DNA of 64,000 nucleotides from assembly GCA_046051225.1 (NCBI GenBank), contig JBJOOR010000015.1:39379-103378 (forward strand), in the 5' to 3' direction. Position numbers and translations under genes: made by a program. The DNA is from CAIODY01 sp046051225 (GTDB taxonomy: Bacteria > Bacteroidota > Bacteroidia > Chitinophagales > CAIODY01). This document shows, piece after piece, positions 50,942-60,341 of the stretch. Positions within the stretch are counted from its first letter, which is position 1. Every line of letters starts with the position of its first letter. The notes under the pieces are model-generated. The model saw only the letters and a list, made by a program, of their open reading frames with translations. It had not been told where the DNA came from and did not search any database.

Positions 50942-51954
50942 ACCAATTGAAAGTATCCATCATCATTCCGTGTAAAAATGAAGAGAAATATATCGGCAAA
51001 GTAATCGACAATATTCTTGCACAAGATTATTCCATTGCCAATATAGAAGTATTAATTGTGGATGGAAATAGCAAAGATAAAACGGCATCAATTGTTGATT
51101 CGTATTCTAATAAATTTCCGCAAATAAAATTATTATCAAACCCAAAAGGCTTTGTGCCATTTGCAATGAATATTGGCATTAAGCAAGCAAAGGGCGATGT
51201 GATGATTAGGATGGATGCACATGCCGAATATCCTAATAATTATGTATCGGCATTATTAACTAATCTTAAAAAATTAAATGCTGATAACGTAGGCGGAGTA
51301 TGGATTACAACACCAGGCGACACAACCTTAAAAGCAAAAGCAATAGCCATTGCATTATCAAATAAATATGGTGTGGGCAATGCAATGTTTCGATTAGGAA
51401 TTGATAAACCGATGGAAACCGACACTGTGCCATTTGGTTGCTATCCGATGAGTGTGTTTGAAAAAATAGGATTGTTTGACGAAGAAATGTTGCGTAATCA
51501 AGATGATGAATTTAATGGCAGATTGGTAAAAAATGGTGGCAAAATTTTTCTAATTCCCGATATTAAAATTATCTATTTTGCTCGTACTACATTTTCAAAA
51601 TTGTGGAAATTGTATTATCAATATGGCTTGTTTAAACCATTAGTAAATAGAAAATTAAAGCAGCCAACTAATGTTCGTCAATTTGCACCGCCCATATTAG
51701 TTAGTGGCATTGTTATTAATTTACTGCTTTGTTTGTGGCATCCACTTTTTGTTGTTGGGTTAATTAGTTTGTTGGGTTTGTATATTTTAATTTCAACGCA
51801 AACTGCTATCGAAAATAAAAATTTTAAACTAACGCCTTACCTTATTTGCTCTTTTATGATATTGCATATTAGCTATGGCATTGGCTATTTGCAAGGCTTT
51901 ATAAATTTTATTTTGCTGAATAAAAAAGTAAAGCAAATAAAGGATAATAGATAG
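50938..51954 (+). CDS. glycosyltransferase family 2, ExoA-like
   Basis: A 338-aa GT-A enzyme. It starts VSIIIPCKNEEKYIGKVI and has VLIVDGNSKDKT, the acidic motif VMIRMDAHAEYP, and NQDDEFNGRLVKNGGKI. Two or three membrane helices at the C-terminal end (~255-335) anchor it, as in ExoA of succinoglycan synthesis. It is the last glycan gene of the plus-strand cluster. The sugar it transfers is unknown. Confidence 0.88.
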   Translation: MNQLKVSIIIPCKNEEKYIGKVIDNILAQDYSIANIEVLIVDGNSKDKTASIVDSYSNKFPQIKLLSNPKGFVPFAMNIGIKQAKGDVMIRMDAHAEYPNNYVSALLTNLKKLNADNVGGVWITTPGDTTLKAKAIAIALSNKYGVGNAMFRLGIDKPMETDTVPFGCYPMSVFEKIGLFDEEMLRNQDDEFNGRLVKNGGKIFLIPDIKIIYFARTTFSKLWKLYYQYGLFKPLVNRKLKQPTNVRQFAPPILVSGIVINLLLCLWHPLFVVGLISLLGLYILISTQTAIENKNFKLTPYLICSFMILHISYGIGYLQGFINFILLNKKVKQIKDNR

Positions 51955-51989
51955 TAGTTAAACTATCTTAATTTTAATTTGTTCAATAC

Positions 51990-52006
51990 TATTAAAATCA
52001 ATAATC
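51990..52006 (+). promoter_or_regulatory. A/T-rich leader shared with the S46 peptidase gene
   Basis: TATTAAAATCAATAATC, plus the A of the ATG, is identical over 18 nt to 15858-15875 before the S46 gene. It may be a translation-enhancing leader, since Shine-Dalgarno sites are absent, or chance in A/T-rich DNA. Confidence 0.3.
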
Positions 52007-52603
52007 ATGAATTACCAAAAACAAGAAACCTATAATTTACCTGCACAAGAAAAAATTTCGGCTAACTATAAATCAATATTAGAATTACTTGGGGAAGATT
52101 CGAACCGTGAAGGCATACAAAAAACGCCCGAACGTGTGGCTAAAGCTATGCAGTTTATGACACAAGGTTATGACATGGATGCAGCAGCCATTTTAAAAAG
52201 TGCCATGTTTAAAGAAGATATTAGCGAAATGGTAATTGTAAAAGATATTGAAATTTACAGTATGTGTGAGCACCATTTATTGCCATTTTTTGGCAAAGCA
52301 CATATAGCTTATGTGCCAAATGGAAATATTACAGGGCTTAGTAAAATTGCTAGGGTGGTGGATGTATTTGCTCGTAGATTGCAAGTGCAAGAAAGATTAA
52401 CCAAGCAAATTTTAGATTGCCTCCAAGATACTTTACAACCGCAAGGTGTGGCGGTGGTAATAGAATGCAAACATTTATGTATGATGATGAGAGGTGTACA
52501 AAAACAAAATTCTGCTACCACCACTTCGGCATTTACAGGTGTGTTTGAAAACAATACTACCCGTTCGGAATTAATGAAATTATTAAGTGCTGATTTGAGT
52601 TAA
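52007..52603 (+). CDS. folE: GTP cyclohydrolase I
   Basis: A 198-aa protein of normal FolE length. The zinc and catalytic residues are in MCEHHLLPFFGKAH and in the Cys of ECKHLCMMMRG; GIQKTPERVAKAM and TTTSAFTGVF are family motifs. It makes dihydroneopterin triphosphate from GTP, the first step to folate or queuosine-type pterins. It lies 52 nt after the glycan cluster and its stop overlaps by 4 nt that of a converging gene. Confidence 0.96.
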   Translation: MNYQKQETYNLPAQEKISANYKSILELLGEDSNREGIQKTPERVAKAMQFMTQGYDMDAAAILKSAMFKEDISEMVIVKDIEIYSMCEHHLLPFFGKAHIAYVPNGNITGLSKIARVVDVFARRLQVQERLTKQILDCLQDTLQPQGVAVVIECKHLCMMMRGVQKQNSATTTSAFTGVFENNTTRSELMKLLSADLS

Positions 52604-52986
52604 TTTTTTAATTGTAAATATTTGAAATACTCGGATATTAAGAATGAAATTAATATGAAGCCAGAAAATAATAAAAGTACTATTGGATAAAACGGACGAC
52701 CATCATTCCAAAATGCGCCAATTGTTATATACACTATCCAAACCAAAGATACTACAATGAAAATATTATTTACAATGTGTTTGCCTTTATAATATCTAAA
52801 TGCGCAAATGTTATAACCAGTTATACAACTGCTTGATAGCAACAATAATTCTGTTGCAAATGGCCAATGCAATAATTTAAATATTTGTCCTAGTATGAAA
52901 AATAGAGTTAAAGCTATTACAATCAAAAGATTGAATTTATAAATTTTAGGTTTGTTTAAAAAGTCTGAATCTAATTGGGTTTTCAT
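52600..52986 (-). CDS. small membrane protein with GldL-like motif
   Basis: A 128-aa protein with four membrane helices. The segment LGQIFKLLHWPFATELL carries the F-K-x-x-H-W-P-x-A motif seen at the end of the first helix of GldL, the T9SS/gliding motor protein. It lacks GldL's long cytoplasmic part, so it is a GldL-related small protein of unknown role rather than GldL itself. It converges on folE and lies 80 nt past rarA. Confidence 0.6.
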   Translation of the reverse strand: MKTQLDSDFLNKPKIYKFNLLIVIALTLFFILGQIFKLLHWPFATELLLLSSSCITGYNICAFRYYKGKHIVNNIFIVVSLVWIVYITIGAFWNDGRPFYPIVLLLFSGFILISFLISEYFKYLQLKN

Positions 52987-53066
52987 TTTAATTTTTTTTT
53001 TGAAAATTAAGATAAGAAATTTAAGTACACAATTTTGTATTCATAATCGTTAAATAATTTAGTACA

Positions 53067-54338
53067 TCAATACCCATATTTTTCTTTCCAACACTTACGT
53101 AAGTATTGTCGGGCTTCGTTTTCACGAGCATTATTGCCAGGCTCATAAAACTTTTTTCCTTTTATTTTTTCAGGTAAAAATTCTAATTCAGCAAAATTAT
53201 TTTCAAACTGATGAGCATATTTATAATCTGCACCATAGTTTAAATTCTTCATTAATTTGGTTGGAGCATTACGAATTGGTAAGGGTACAGACAAATCACC
53301 AGATTGCCTTACTTCAGCCAAAGCCTTTTCTATAGCCATATACGAGGCATTACTTTTAGGCGATGCGGCTAAATAAATTACTGTTTGGCTTAATATAATT
53401 CTACATTCAGGATAACCAATTACATCCACCGCTTGAAAGCAATTATTAGCCAAAACCAAAGCCGTAGGGTTTGCATTGCCAATATCTTCACTTGCTAAAA
53501 TCAACATTCGTCGGGCAATAAACTTGGGATCTTCGCCAGCTTCAATCATTCTAGCTAAATAATATACCGCAGCATTTGGGTCGCTGCCTCTAATACTTTT
53601 TATAAATGCTGAAATGATATCATAATGTTGTTCGCCATTTTTATCGTACAAAGCCATTTTTTTCTGCAAAATATTAATCACTAATTCATTCGTGATTTGT
53701 ATTTCGGCATTATTTGGTTTGATAGATTGAATTATCAGTTCTAATAAATTTAAAAGCTTACGAGCATCGCCACCACTCATTTGCAGCAATGCTTCATGTT
53801 CATTAATATCTATTTTAAATTGCAATAACCATTCATCATTTTGTAACGCATAATGCAATAATTGTAGTAACTCGGTTTCTTCAAAATGCTTTAGCACATA
53901 TACTTGGCAACGTGATAGGAGAGGAGCTATAACTTCAAACGAAGGGTTTTCGGTAGTAGCGCCAATTAAGGTTATAATTCCTTTTTCAACAGCACCTAAT
54001 AATGAATCTTGTTGAGCTTTATTAAATCGATGTATTTCATCAATAAATAAAATGGCTTTACCTACTTCCTTAGCTTTTTCAATTACACTTCTAATATCTT
54101 TTACACCACTTTCAATAGCGCTTAAAGTAAAAATGGGCAATTGTGATTCGGAGGCAATGATATGTGCCAATGTAGTTTTGCCAACACCTGGTGGTCCCCA
54201 AAAGATAAGGCTGCTTAGTTTTTTATTTTCAATTAGTTGTCGAAGTATACTTTTATTGCCCACTAAATGATGCTGACCAATAAATGTTTCTAAACTCTTA
54301 GGGCGAAGACGTTCGGCAAGTGGCGCTATGGTATTCAT
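53067..54338 (-). CDS. rarA: replication-associated recombination ATPase RarA (MgsA)
   Basis: A 423-aa clamp-loader-like AAA+ protein. Walker A is GPPGVGKTTLA, Walker B LFIDEIHRFNK, sensor 1 GATTENPSFEV, and the C-terminal MgsA part includes SIRGSDPNAAVYYLARMIEAGEDP. RarA acts at stalled replication forks. Its start overlaps the stop of the PglF-like gene (TAATG), an unlikely functional partner, so the overlap reflects operon packing. Confidence 0.96.
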   Translation of the reverse strand: MNTIAPLAERLRPKSLETFIGQHHLVGNKSILRQLIENKKLSSLIFWGPPGVGKTTLAHIIASESQLPIFTLSAIESGVKDIRSVIEKAKEVGKAILFIDEIHRFNKAQQDSLLGAVEKGIITLIGATTENPSFEVIAPLLSRCQVYVLKHFEETELLQLLHYALQNDEWLLQFKIDINEHEALLQMSGGDARKLLNLLELIIQSIKPNNAEIQITNELVINILQKKMALYDKNGEQHYDIISAFIKSIRGSDPNAAVYYLARMIEAGEDPKFIARRMLILASEDIGNANPTALVLANNCFQAVDVIGYPECRIILSQTVIYLAASPKSNASYMAIEKALAEVRQSGDLSVPLPIRNAPTKLMKNLNYGADYKYAHQFENNFAELEFLPEKIKGKKFYEPGNNARENEARQYLRKCWKEKYGY

Positions 54339-56215
54339 TAGCTTTTATCTAACTGCTCAAAAATACTATTGTTGCTAGAATATTCGGGAACAATGGCTTT
54401 CATTTTTGAAACTATTGCCATGTTATTTTGCTCATCAAATAAAGCAACTAATTCGTCAATACTTTTTTTAATGTCATTATATTCATATTCACGAACCTCG
54501 GCAATCATTATTTTTTCGTGATGTGTAGGTAATGTATTTTCATTATTATTTAATAACTCTTCATATAATTTTTCGCCAGGACGAAGACCCGAAAAATTTA
54601 TCTGAATATCTTTTCCTAATTCTAATCCACTAAGGCGAATCATTTTTTTTGCTAAATCGGCAATCTTAACACTTTGCCCCATATCAAAAATCATAATTTC
54701 GCCACCATTGCCTATTGCTCCAGCTTCTAACACCAATTGACAAGCTTCAGGAATGGTCATAAAATATCTTGTAATTTCGGGATGCGTAACAGTTAAAGGC
54801 CCACCTTCTTCAATCTGTTTACGAAATAAAGGAATAACCGAGCCATTTGAGCCTAATACATTTCCAAACCGTGTGGTTACAAATCGGGTTGAATTATTAG
54901 TGGTATTAATTTTATCTAAAGCTTGTACATAAATTTCGGCTATACGCTTGCTTGCACCCATTACACCTGTTGGGTTTACAGCTTTATCGGTGCTAATCAT
55001 CACCATTTTTTTTACATTATATTTTGTAGCTAAATCGGCTACAATTCGGCTTCCTAATACATTAGTTAAAATAGATTCGGATGGATTATTTTCCATTAAT
55101 GGCACATGCTTATAAGCAGCAGCATGAAAAATAATATCGGGCTGAAATGTTTTGATTGCATTTTCCATTCGTTCATAATTCCTAACATCGCCCAAAGCAG
55201 TTTCGAAAATTGAACGGTCGCATAAATCTTTTAATTCTAATTCTAATTCGTAAAGTGGTGTTTCGGCTTGGTCTAATAAATATAATTTTTTTGGATGAAA
55301 TTTAATTATTTGCCTTGCCATTTCGCTACCAATTGAGCCAGCAGCACCTGTTATCAAAATTTTCTTACCGCTAATTTCTTCTTTAATTTTATCTAAATCT
55401 AATCGTATTGGGTCACGTTCTAACAATTCTTCAATTTTTACTTGGCGCACTTGTTTAATACTCAATTCACCATTAATCCATTTATTCATGGGTGGTACAT
55501 GCAATACTTTTACATTGTTTTTTAAAGCCGATTCAATTACTAATTTTTTCTTTTCAGAATTAAAACTATGCGAAATAAAAATTTGGTCGATTTGTTTTTG
55601 TTCTAAAATTTTTTCGATAGATGTACTATCAAAAATTCTAACACCTTCTAATTTTCTATTCGTTTTAGAAGCATTGTCTTCAATAAAAGCTTCAATATGA
55701 TAATCGGTTTGATTATCTCTATCCAACATATTTTTTAAAATAATGCCCGATTCATCGGCTCCATATATGATGCAATTGATTTTCGATTTTTTATTATTTA
55801 AAATTTCGAGATAAATTATTTTAACAAATAATCTAAAAGCCGTCATCATAAAAATTATCAATACAAAATCGATAATCATGATGGAAAATGGAATAAGAAA
55901 ATAACCAACAAATTTTAAATGAATAAAATTGATAATGCCAAATGATAATGTGCCAAATGTGGATGCAATAAAAATACGTTGTGCATCTTCGGTACTGGTA
56001 TAATATATAATGCCAGCGTAGGTTTTAAAAGTAAAAGATAATATTAAGCGAACAATAATAACTACTGGAATAACTTTAATTAAATCGCCACCTTCTAAGG
56101 TAGGAATTTTAAAATTAAAGCGTAGCAAATAGGCAAACAGAATAGAGAACAAAATGATTAATAAATCAATTGTAAAAACTACCCATCGTGGCAAGTTGCG
56201 TATTTGCTTTATCAT
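54338..56215 (-). CDS. PglF/CapD-type UDP-GlcNAc 4,6-dehydratase
   Basis: A 625-aa membrane enzyme with four N-terminal membrane helices (~10-130), a CoA/nucleotide-binding-like linker domain (~150-270) and a C-terminal SDR domain starting at ILITGAAGSIGSEMARQI. The catalytic region STDKAVNPTGVMGASKR has Met in place of the usual SDR tyrosine, as in WbpM/PglF. The product is a 4-keto-6-deoxy sugar nucleotide, precursor of diamino-sugars such as bacillosamine or of QuiNAc/FucNAc. It lies 7 nt behind the PglC-like transferase gene, so the two probably act together. Confidence 0.93.
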   Translation of the reverse strand: MIKQIRNLPRWVVFTIDLLIILFSILFAYLLRFNFKIPTLEGGDLIKVIPVVIIVRLILSFTFKTYAGIIYYTSTEDAQRIFIASTFGTLSFGIINFIHLKFVGYFLIPFSIMIIDFVLIIFMMTAFRLFVKIIYLEILNNKKSKINCIIYGADESGIILKNMLDRDNQTDYHIEAFIEDNASKTNRKLEGVRIFDSTSIEKILEQKQIDQIFISHSFNSEKKKLVIESALKNNVKVLHVPPMNKWINGELSIKQVRQVKIEELLERDPIRLDLDKIKEEISGKKILITGAAGSIGSEMARQIIKFHPKKLYLLDQAETPLYELELELKDLCDRSIFETALGDVRNYERMENAIKTFQPDIIFHAAAYKHVPLMENNPSESILTNVLGSRIVADLATKYNVKKMVMISTDKAVNPTGVMGASKRIAEIYVQALDKINTTNNSTRFVTTRFGNVLGSNGSVIPLFRKQIEEGGPLTVTHPEITRYFMTIPEACQLVLEAGAIGNGGEIMIFDMGQSVKIADLAKKMIRLSGLELGKDIQINFSGLRPGEKLYEELLNNNENTLPTHHEKIMIAEVREYEYNDIKKSIDELVALFDEQNNMAIVSKMKAIVPEYSSNNSIFEQLDKS

Positions 56216-56222
56216 TGTTGTT

Positions 56223-56813
56223 TTAAATAGTTATTTTAAATAGGGTAGCAAATATAATTTTTATATCGAACCAAAAACTTTGTTTTTGAATATATTCTAA
56301 ATTTAATTTTAATTTATCGGGCATTACCTGCTCAATGTATCCTTTTTCTGCATCATCAAATTGTGCTAATATTTCATTTTCGTTGCTGTACTTAATGCTG
56401 GCTAAATCAGTAATACCAGGCTTTACGCTTAATACTTTTAATTGTGTTGGGTTATAAAGTTTGGTATATTTTTCTACTTCTGGTCGTGGCCCAACTAAAC
56501 TCATTGTGCCATTTAATACATTCAAAAGTTGAGGCAATTCATCCAATTTATATTTTCTTAAAAAATATCCTGTTGGTGTAATTCTGCTATCTCTCATACC
56601 TACAGTTATTAATCCTTTTTTATCAGCATCAACATACATGGTTCTGAATTTAAAAAGCTTGAAAGGCTTATTGCCTTTGCCTATTCGTTGTTGAAAATAA
56701 AATACATTACCTGCTGATGTGGCTTTTATCCAAATAATAATAAAGATAAAAAGTGGGCTTAATAAAGTTAAGCCGATTAGTGAAGCTGCAAAATCAAATA
56801 TTCTTTTAAGCAT
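56223..56813 (-). CDS. initiating sugar-phosphate transferase (PglC/WcaJ family)
   Basis: About 196 aa from the ATG at 56813, giving the standard start MLKRIFDFAASLIGL; a longer frame to 56864 adds a non-conserved N-terminus. One reentrant N-terminal helix is followed by the catalytic core: QQRIGKGNKPFKLFKFRTM, LRKYKLDELPQLLNVL with the Asp-Glu pair, and SLVGPRPEVEKY. It transfers a sugar phosphate, probably a PglF product, to undecaprenyl phosphate. It is the second initiating enzyme in the window, of a different family from the WecA-like one. Confidence 0.93.
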   Translation of the reverse strand: MLKRIFDFAASLIGLTLLSPLFIFIIIWIKATSAGNVFYFQQRIGKGNKPFKLFKFRTMYVDADKKGLITVGMRDSRITPTGYFLRKYKLDELPQLLNVLNGTMSLVGPRPEVEKYTKLYNPTQLKVLSVKPGITDLASIKYSNENEILAQFDDAEKGYIEQVMPDKLKLNLEYIQKQSFWFDIKIIFATLFKITI

Positions 56814-56860
56814 AATGTGGGTATTCAAATGTAAAATTAAAAATGAATTTAATTTCAGAA

Positions 56861-57676
56861 TCAATAAGTGATTTCTCGAACTCCACTGTATAAATATTTA
56901 GGGATATACCATGCCGCTTTTATGCCTAGTAAACCATCAAAACGTTTATCTCTACCAGATAAACCAGTATCAAAATTTATATTGCGTTGCCCTTGTGTAA
57001 AGCCTGCTAAAAATTCAACTCCAATTTTATAGTTTAATAAGTGATTACGGCTCATGTTGTAATAAAAAATAGCAGGTTGAATAGCAAAGCCATTAGTAAG
57101 TCTATCATAGCCTACTTTATAATCGCTTGAAAGTTGGTCTACATTATCACCTAATATTTTTATTCGATGTTCGAAAAAACCAGCCGATAACCAAAAACTT
57201 AAACCCGAATTTTTATTTTTTGAAAATATTTTTGAAATATAACCAAATGTAGGACCTATAAAATATCCACGTTCGTATAGTTTTATTTCAGAATATCCAC
57301 CATCAGGATTGATAATATTGCCATCAACTGTTTTTATGTTTTGAAATAAATTATTTTCTTTTATCGTTTTTCCAAAATAATAATCGCCGGCAATGCCAAA
57401 ACAAAAATTTGATTTTGTTTTAAAATAAATAGCCAACCCAGCCGATTTTGAATTGGCAAATCGGTTGGCTAAATTTCCAGTAGGTATTTGGTAACCTCCC
57501 TGCAAGCTAAAGCACAATGCATTGTTTGCCGAATCGGGATAAATTTTAATATAATTTTTATTTCTTAATCTTTGGTTTCGTTTCGAATTATTTCCTCTTT
57601 TAGATTGGTCGTATTGAGCCAATAAACTATTTGAAACAACAATAAAGCTAATAAGCAGAAGTAGATGTTTATACAT
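56861..57676 (-). CDS. hypothetical outer-membrane beta-barrel-like protein
   Basis: A 271-aa exported protein with a signal peptide (cut near SLLAQYDQ, residue ~21), a basic linker (SKRGNNSKRNQRLRNKN) and alternating beta strands with aromatic ends (NALCFSLQGGYQIPTGNL, NFCFGIAGDYYFG). These suggest a small outer-membrane barrel similar to other Bacteroidota barrel proteins of unknown role. It sits between dapF and the sugar transferase gene on one strand. Confidence 0.65.
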   Translation of the reverse strand: MYKHLLLLISFIVVSNSLLAQYDQSKRGNNSKRNQRLRNKNYIKIYPDSANNALCFSLQGGYQIPTGNLANRFANSKSAGLAIYFKTKSNFCFGIAGDYYFGKTIKENNLFQNIKTVDGNIINPDGGYSEIKLYERGYFIGPTFGYISKIFSKNKNSGLSFWLSAGFFEHRIKILGDNVDQLSSDYKVGYDRLTNGFAIQPAIFYYNMSRNHLLNYKIGVEFLAGFTQGQRNINFDTGLSGRDKRFDGLLGIKAAWYIPKYLYSGVREITY

Positions 57677-57715
57677 TTCGCAATTTTAAATATAAACGGC
57701 AAGATTACAAAAATA

Positions 57716-58516
57716 TTATACTTCTATTTCTCCATCAAATACAAATTCGGCAGCACCACAAAGCCAAATATTTTGAAATGATTTATCGGATTTTTTTTCA
57801 CATTTCACTTGCAATTCACCACCCATAGTTTGCAATTTTATTATATGATTGCCATTAGAGATGTTATTTTTTTTCAACAAGCAAATAGATGCAGCTGTTG
57901 CGCCTGTGCCGCAAGACAAGGTTTCATCTTCTACACCACGTTCGTAAGTTCTTATATTAATAGCGAAATTATCTGCTCTTTGTTCTTCAATAAAATTTAC
58001 ATTAATGCCTTTGTTTTTATATTCAGGCATCGATTGAATGTTGCGCCCTGTTTCAATAACTGGGTATTTATCAGTTTCATTTACAAACCATACTAAATGT
58101 GGCGAACCCGAATTGGTTTCAAAAATAGAATTATTGATTTGTGAAATTTCTTCGATATCACACATTTTAAGTTCTACATTTTTACCATTTATAAATTTTG
58201 CTTCATGCATTCCATCAATGGCTTCAAATTTTGTAAGGCTTTCGGCTAATCCAATTTTTTTTGCAAATGCTGATATACATCGTCCGCCATTGCCACACAT
58301 GCTGCTTTGTTTTCCATCGCTGTTTGCATACCACATTTTAAAATCGGAGTTGATACTTTTTTGTAGTAATAATAATCCATCGCTACCTATTCCAAATCTT
58401 CTGTGGCAAAGTGTTTTTATTAAGTTGATATTATCTCTTGGGAAATCATTTTCTCTATCATCAATAATAATAAAATCATTTCCTGTGGCTTGATATTTAC
58501 TGAATTTAATTTTCAT
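57716..58516 (-). CDS. dapF: diaminopimelate epimerase
   Basis: A 266-aa enzyme of usual DapF length. Both catalytic cysteines are present, in SMCGNGGRCI and in LSCGTGATAA, and the N-terminus FSKYQATGNDFIIID is conserved. It makes meso-diaminopimelate for peptidoglycan and lysine. It has a -7 box 34 nt upstream and heads the minus-strand run toward rarA. Confidence 0.96.
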   Translation of the reverse strand: MKIKFSKYQATGNDFIIIDDRENDFPRDNINLIKTLCHRRFGIGSDGLLLLQKSINSDFKMWYANSDGKQSSMCGNGGRCISAFAKKIGLAESLTKFEAIDGMHEAKFINGKNVELKMCDIEEISQINNSIFETNSGSPHLVWFVNETDKYPVIETGRNIQSMPEYKNKGINVNFIEEQRADNFAINIRTYERGVEDETLSCGTGATAASICLLKKNNISNGNHIIKLQTMGGELQVKCEKKSDKSFQNIWLCGAAEFVFDGEIEV

Positions 58517-58549
58517 AATTGCCTACTTTTTTGTGAACTTTAAGTGATG

Positions 58550-58557
58550 CAAAAATA
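58550..58557 (-). promoter_or_regulatory. -7 box of dapF (TATTTTTG)
   Basis: A perfect minus-strand TAnnTTTG with an expected short leader before the ATG at 58516. The -33 element is unclear. Confidence 0.45.
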
Positions 58558-58674
58558 CAGCCAAAACTTTTTTGGTTGTTATACTTTACTGAATGTTTCT
58601 TATACAATACTCAACGTGTTTCATCATTTTTTAACAAATATTCATTGTCATTTATTTTGTATTAACACCTTCTA

Positions 58675-58707
58675 TTTGCTAATTAGACAATGGCTAGGAT
58701 AAATTTG
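58675..58707 (+). promoter_or_regulatory. possible promoter of the degP-like gene
   Basis: TTTG (58675-58678), a 21-nt spacer and TAAATTTG (58700-58707) lie in the 306-bp divergent gap. The leader would be about 110 nt long. Apart from this and the dapF box, nothing else is seen in 58517-58822. Confidence 0.4.
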
Positions 58708-58822
58708 TGGCATCAAATAATCAACTATTTTTTTTATTTTGATGCAACTTTTTTTATCATAACAAAAACAAAAAACTATCGAATCATTACTTACTTTTTT
58801 AAACAACTAAATTTTTATTAAA

Positions 58823-60307
58823 ATGAAAAACAGTAAATTAAAATTGTACTTATCTGTAGCTATTATTGCTATCATCTCTTCATTACTTACAGTTGGTGTT
58901 TTTTCAACTATTACACATTCAAAATTTTCAAAATGGAATGCTGATGGTGCTCCTTCAAATGTAGCATCGTTTAATGCTATGCCTTCGTATGCTACTGTTG
59001 ATTTTACACGAGCTGCTTCAATGGTAACACCTGCTGTGGTTCATATAAAAACTACTATACAGCCTCAACAACAAACTAATTTAAGATTTAATCCTTTTGG
59101 GAATTTATTTGGCGATGATTTTTTTGGTGGTTCGCCATATCAAATGATGCCGCAGCAATCAAGTGGGTCGGGTGTTATTATTTCTGATGATGGATATATT
59201 GTTACCAATAATCATGTGGTTGATAATGCAGATAAAGTAGATGTGATATTAAATGATAAAAGAACATTGTCGGCAAAAATTGTAGGCAAAGATCCTTCAA
59301 CTGATTTGGCATTATTAAAGATTGATGAAACTAATCTTCCGTTTATTTATTTTGGAAATTCAGATTCGGTAAAAGTGGGGCAGTGGGTTTTAGCAGTAGG
59401 CAATCCATTTAATTTAGAATCAACTGTTACGGCAGGCATTGTAAGCGCTAAAGGCAGAAATATTAATATTATTAAAGATAAAACCAATTCGGCTATTGAA
59501 TCATTTATTCAAACCGATGCAGCGGTTAATCCCGGCAATAGCGGTGGTGCATTGGTTGCTACCAATGGCGAATTGATTGGTATCAATTCGGCAATAGCCA
59601 CACCTACTGGCACTTATGCTGGCTATTCATTTGCCATACCTGTAAATATTGTTAAAAAAGTGATAGATGATTTAACACATTATGGGGTGGTTCAACGTGC
59701 ATTTTTAGGCATAAACCCCGAAGAACTGAATGATGAAATAGCTGATAAAGAAGGGTTGAAAAATTTGAAAGGCGTATATGTTGGAAAAATTATTGATAAA
59801 GGGGCTGCTGCCGAAGCAGGTTTGCAACAAGGAGATGTGATTACAGCTATTGATGGAAAAAATATTTCATCAGTACCCGAATTATTAGAAAGTGTGGGAA
59901 GCAAACGCCCGGGCGATGACATTAAAATTGAATATTTGCGCAAAGGTAAATTAATGGAAGCATCGGCTCAATTAAAGAACAGAGATGGCAATACTAAATT
60001 AATCAGTAAATCGGAGGTTGAAAACGAAGTGTTTAATTCTTTAGGGGCAACATTTGATGAGCTAAATGCTAATGAAAAATCGAAATATAAGATTGATAAT
60101 GGAGTAAAAATATCTTCTATTTTGCCTAATGGAAAATTTTCGCAAACTGATATTCCACAAGGATTTATTGTAACTCGAATTAATAAAAAACCAATTTCAA
60201 ATGTGGATGATTTAAAACAAGAATTAGCAAATGCAAAAGGCAATGTGATGATGGAGGGCATTGTGCCAGGCTATCCTGGTAAGTATTATTTTTCATTTAA
60301 TTTATAA
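58823..60307 (+). CDS. degP: DegP/HtrA-type periplasmic serine protease
   Basis: A 494-aa protease with an N-terminal hydrophobic signal or anchor (~8-30). The trypsin-like domain has the triad His131 (TNNHVVD), Asp161 (STDLALL) and Ser240 (NPGNSGGAL). Two PDZ domains follow, about 285-385 (GVYVGKIIDKGAAAEAGLQQGD) and 410-490. It degrades or refolds damaged envelope proteins. The DUF1573 gene follows after 34 nt and shares the terminator. A Gly/Phe-rich loop (NPFGNLFGDDFFGG) sits in the LA-loop region. Confidence 0.96.
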   Translation: MKNSKLKLYLSVAIIAIISSLLTVGVFSTITHSKFSKWNADGAPSNVASFNAMPSYATVDFTRAASMVTPAVVHIKTTIQPQQQTNLRFNPFGNLFGDDFFGGSPYQMMPQQSSGSGVIISDDGYIVTNNHVVDNADKVDVILNDKRTLSAKIVGKDPSTDLALLKIDETNLPFIYFGNSDSVKVGQWVLAVGNPFNLESTVTAGIVSAKGRNINIIKDKTNSAIESFIQTDAAVNPGNSGGALVATNGELIGINSAIATPTGTYAGYSFAIPVNIVKKVIDDLTHYGVVQRAFLGINPEELNDEIADKEGLKNLKGVYVGKIIDKGAAAEAGLQQGDVITAIDGKNISSVPELLESVGSKRPGDDIKIEYLRKGKLMEASAQLKNRDGNTKLISKSEVENEVFNSLGATFDELNANEKSKYKIDNGVKISSILPNGKFSQTDIPQGFIVTRINKKPISNVDDLKQELANAKGNVMMEGIVPGYPGKYYFSFNL

Positions 60308-60341
60308 AAACATTTAACTTTAACCAATAAAATTTTTACCA

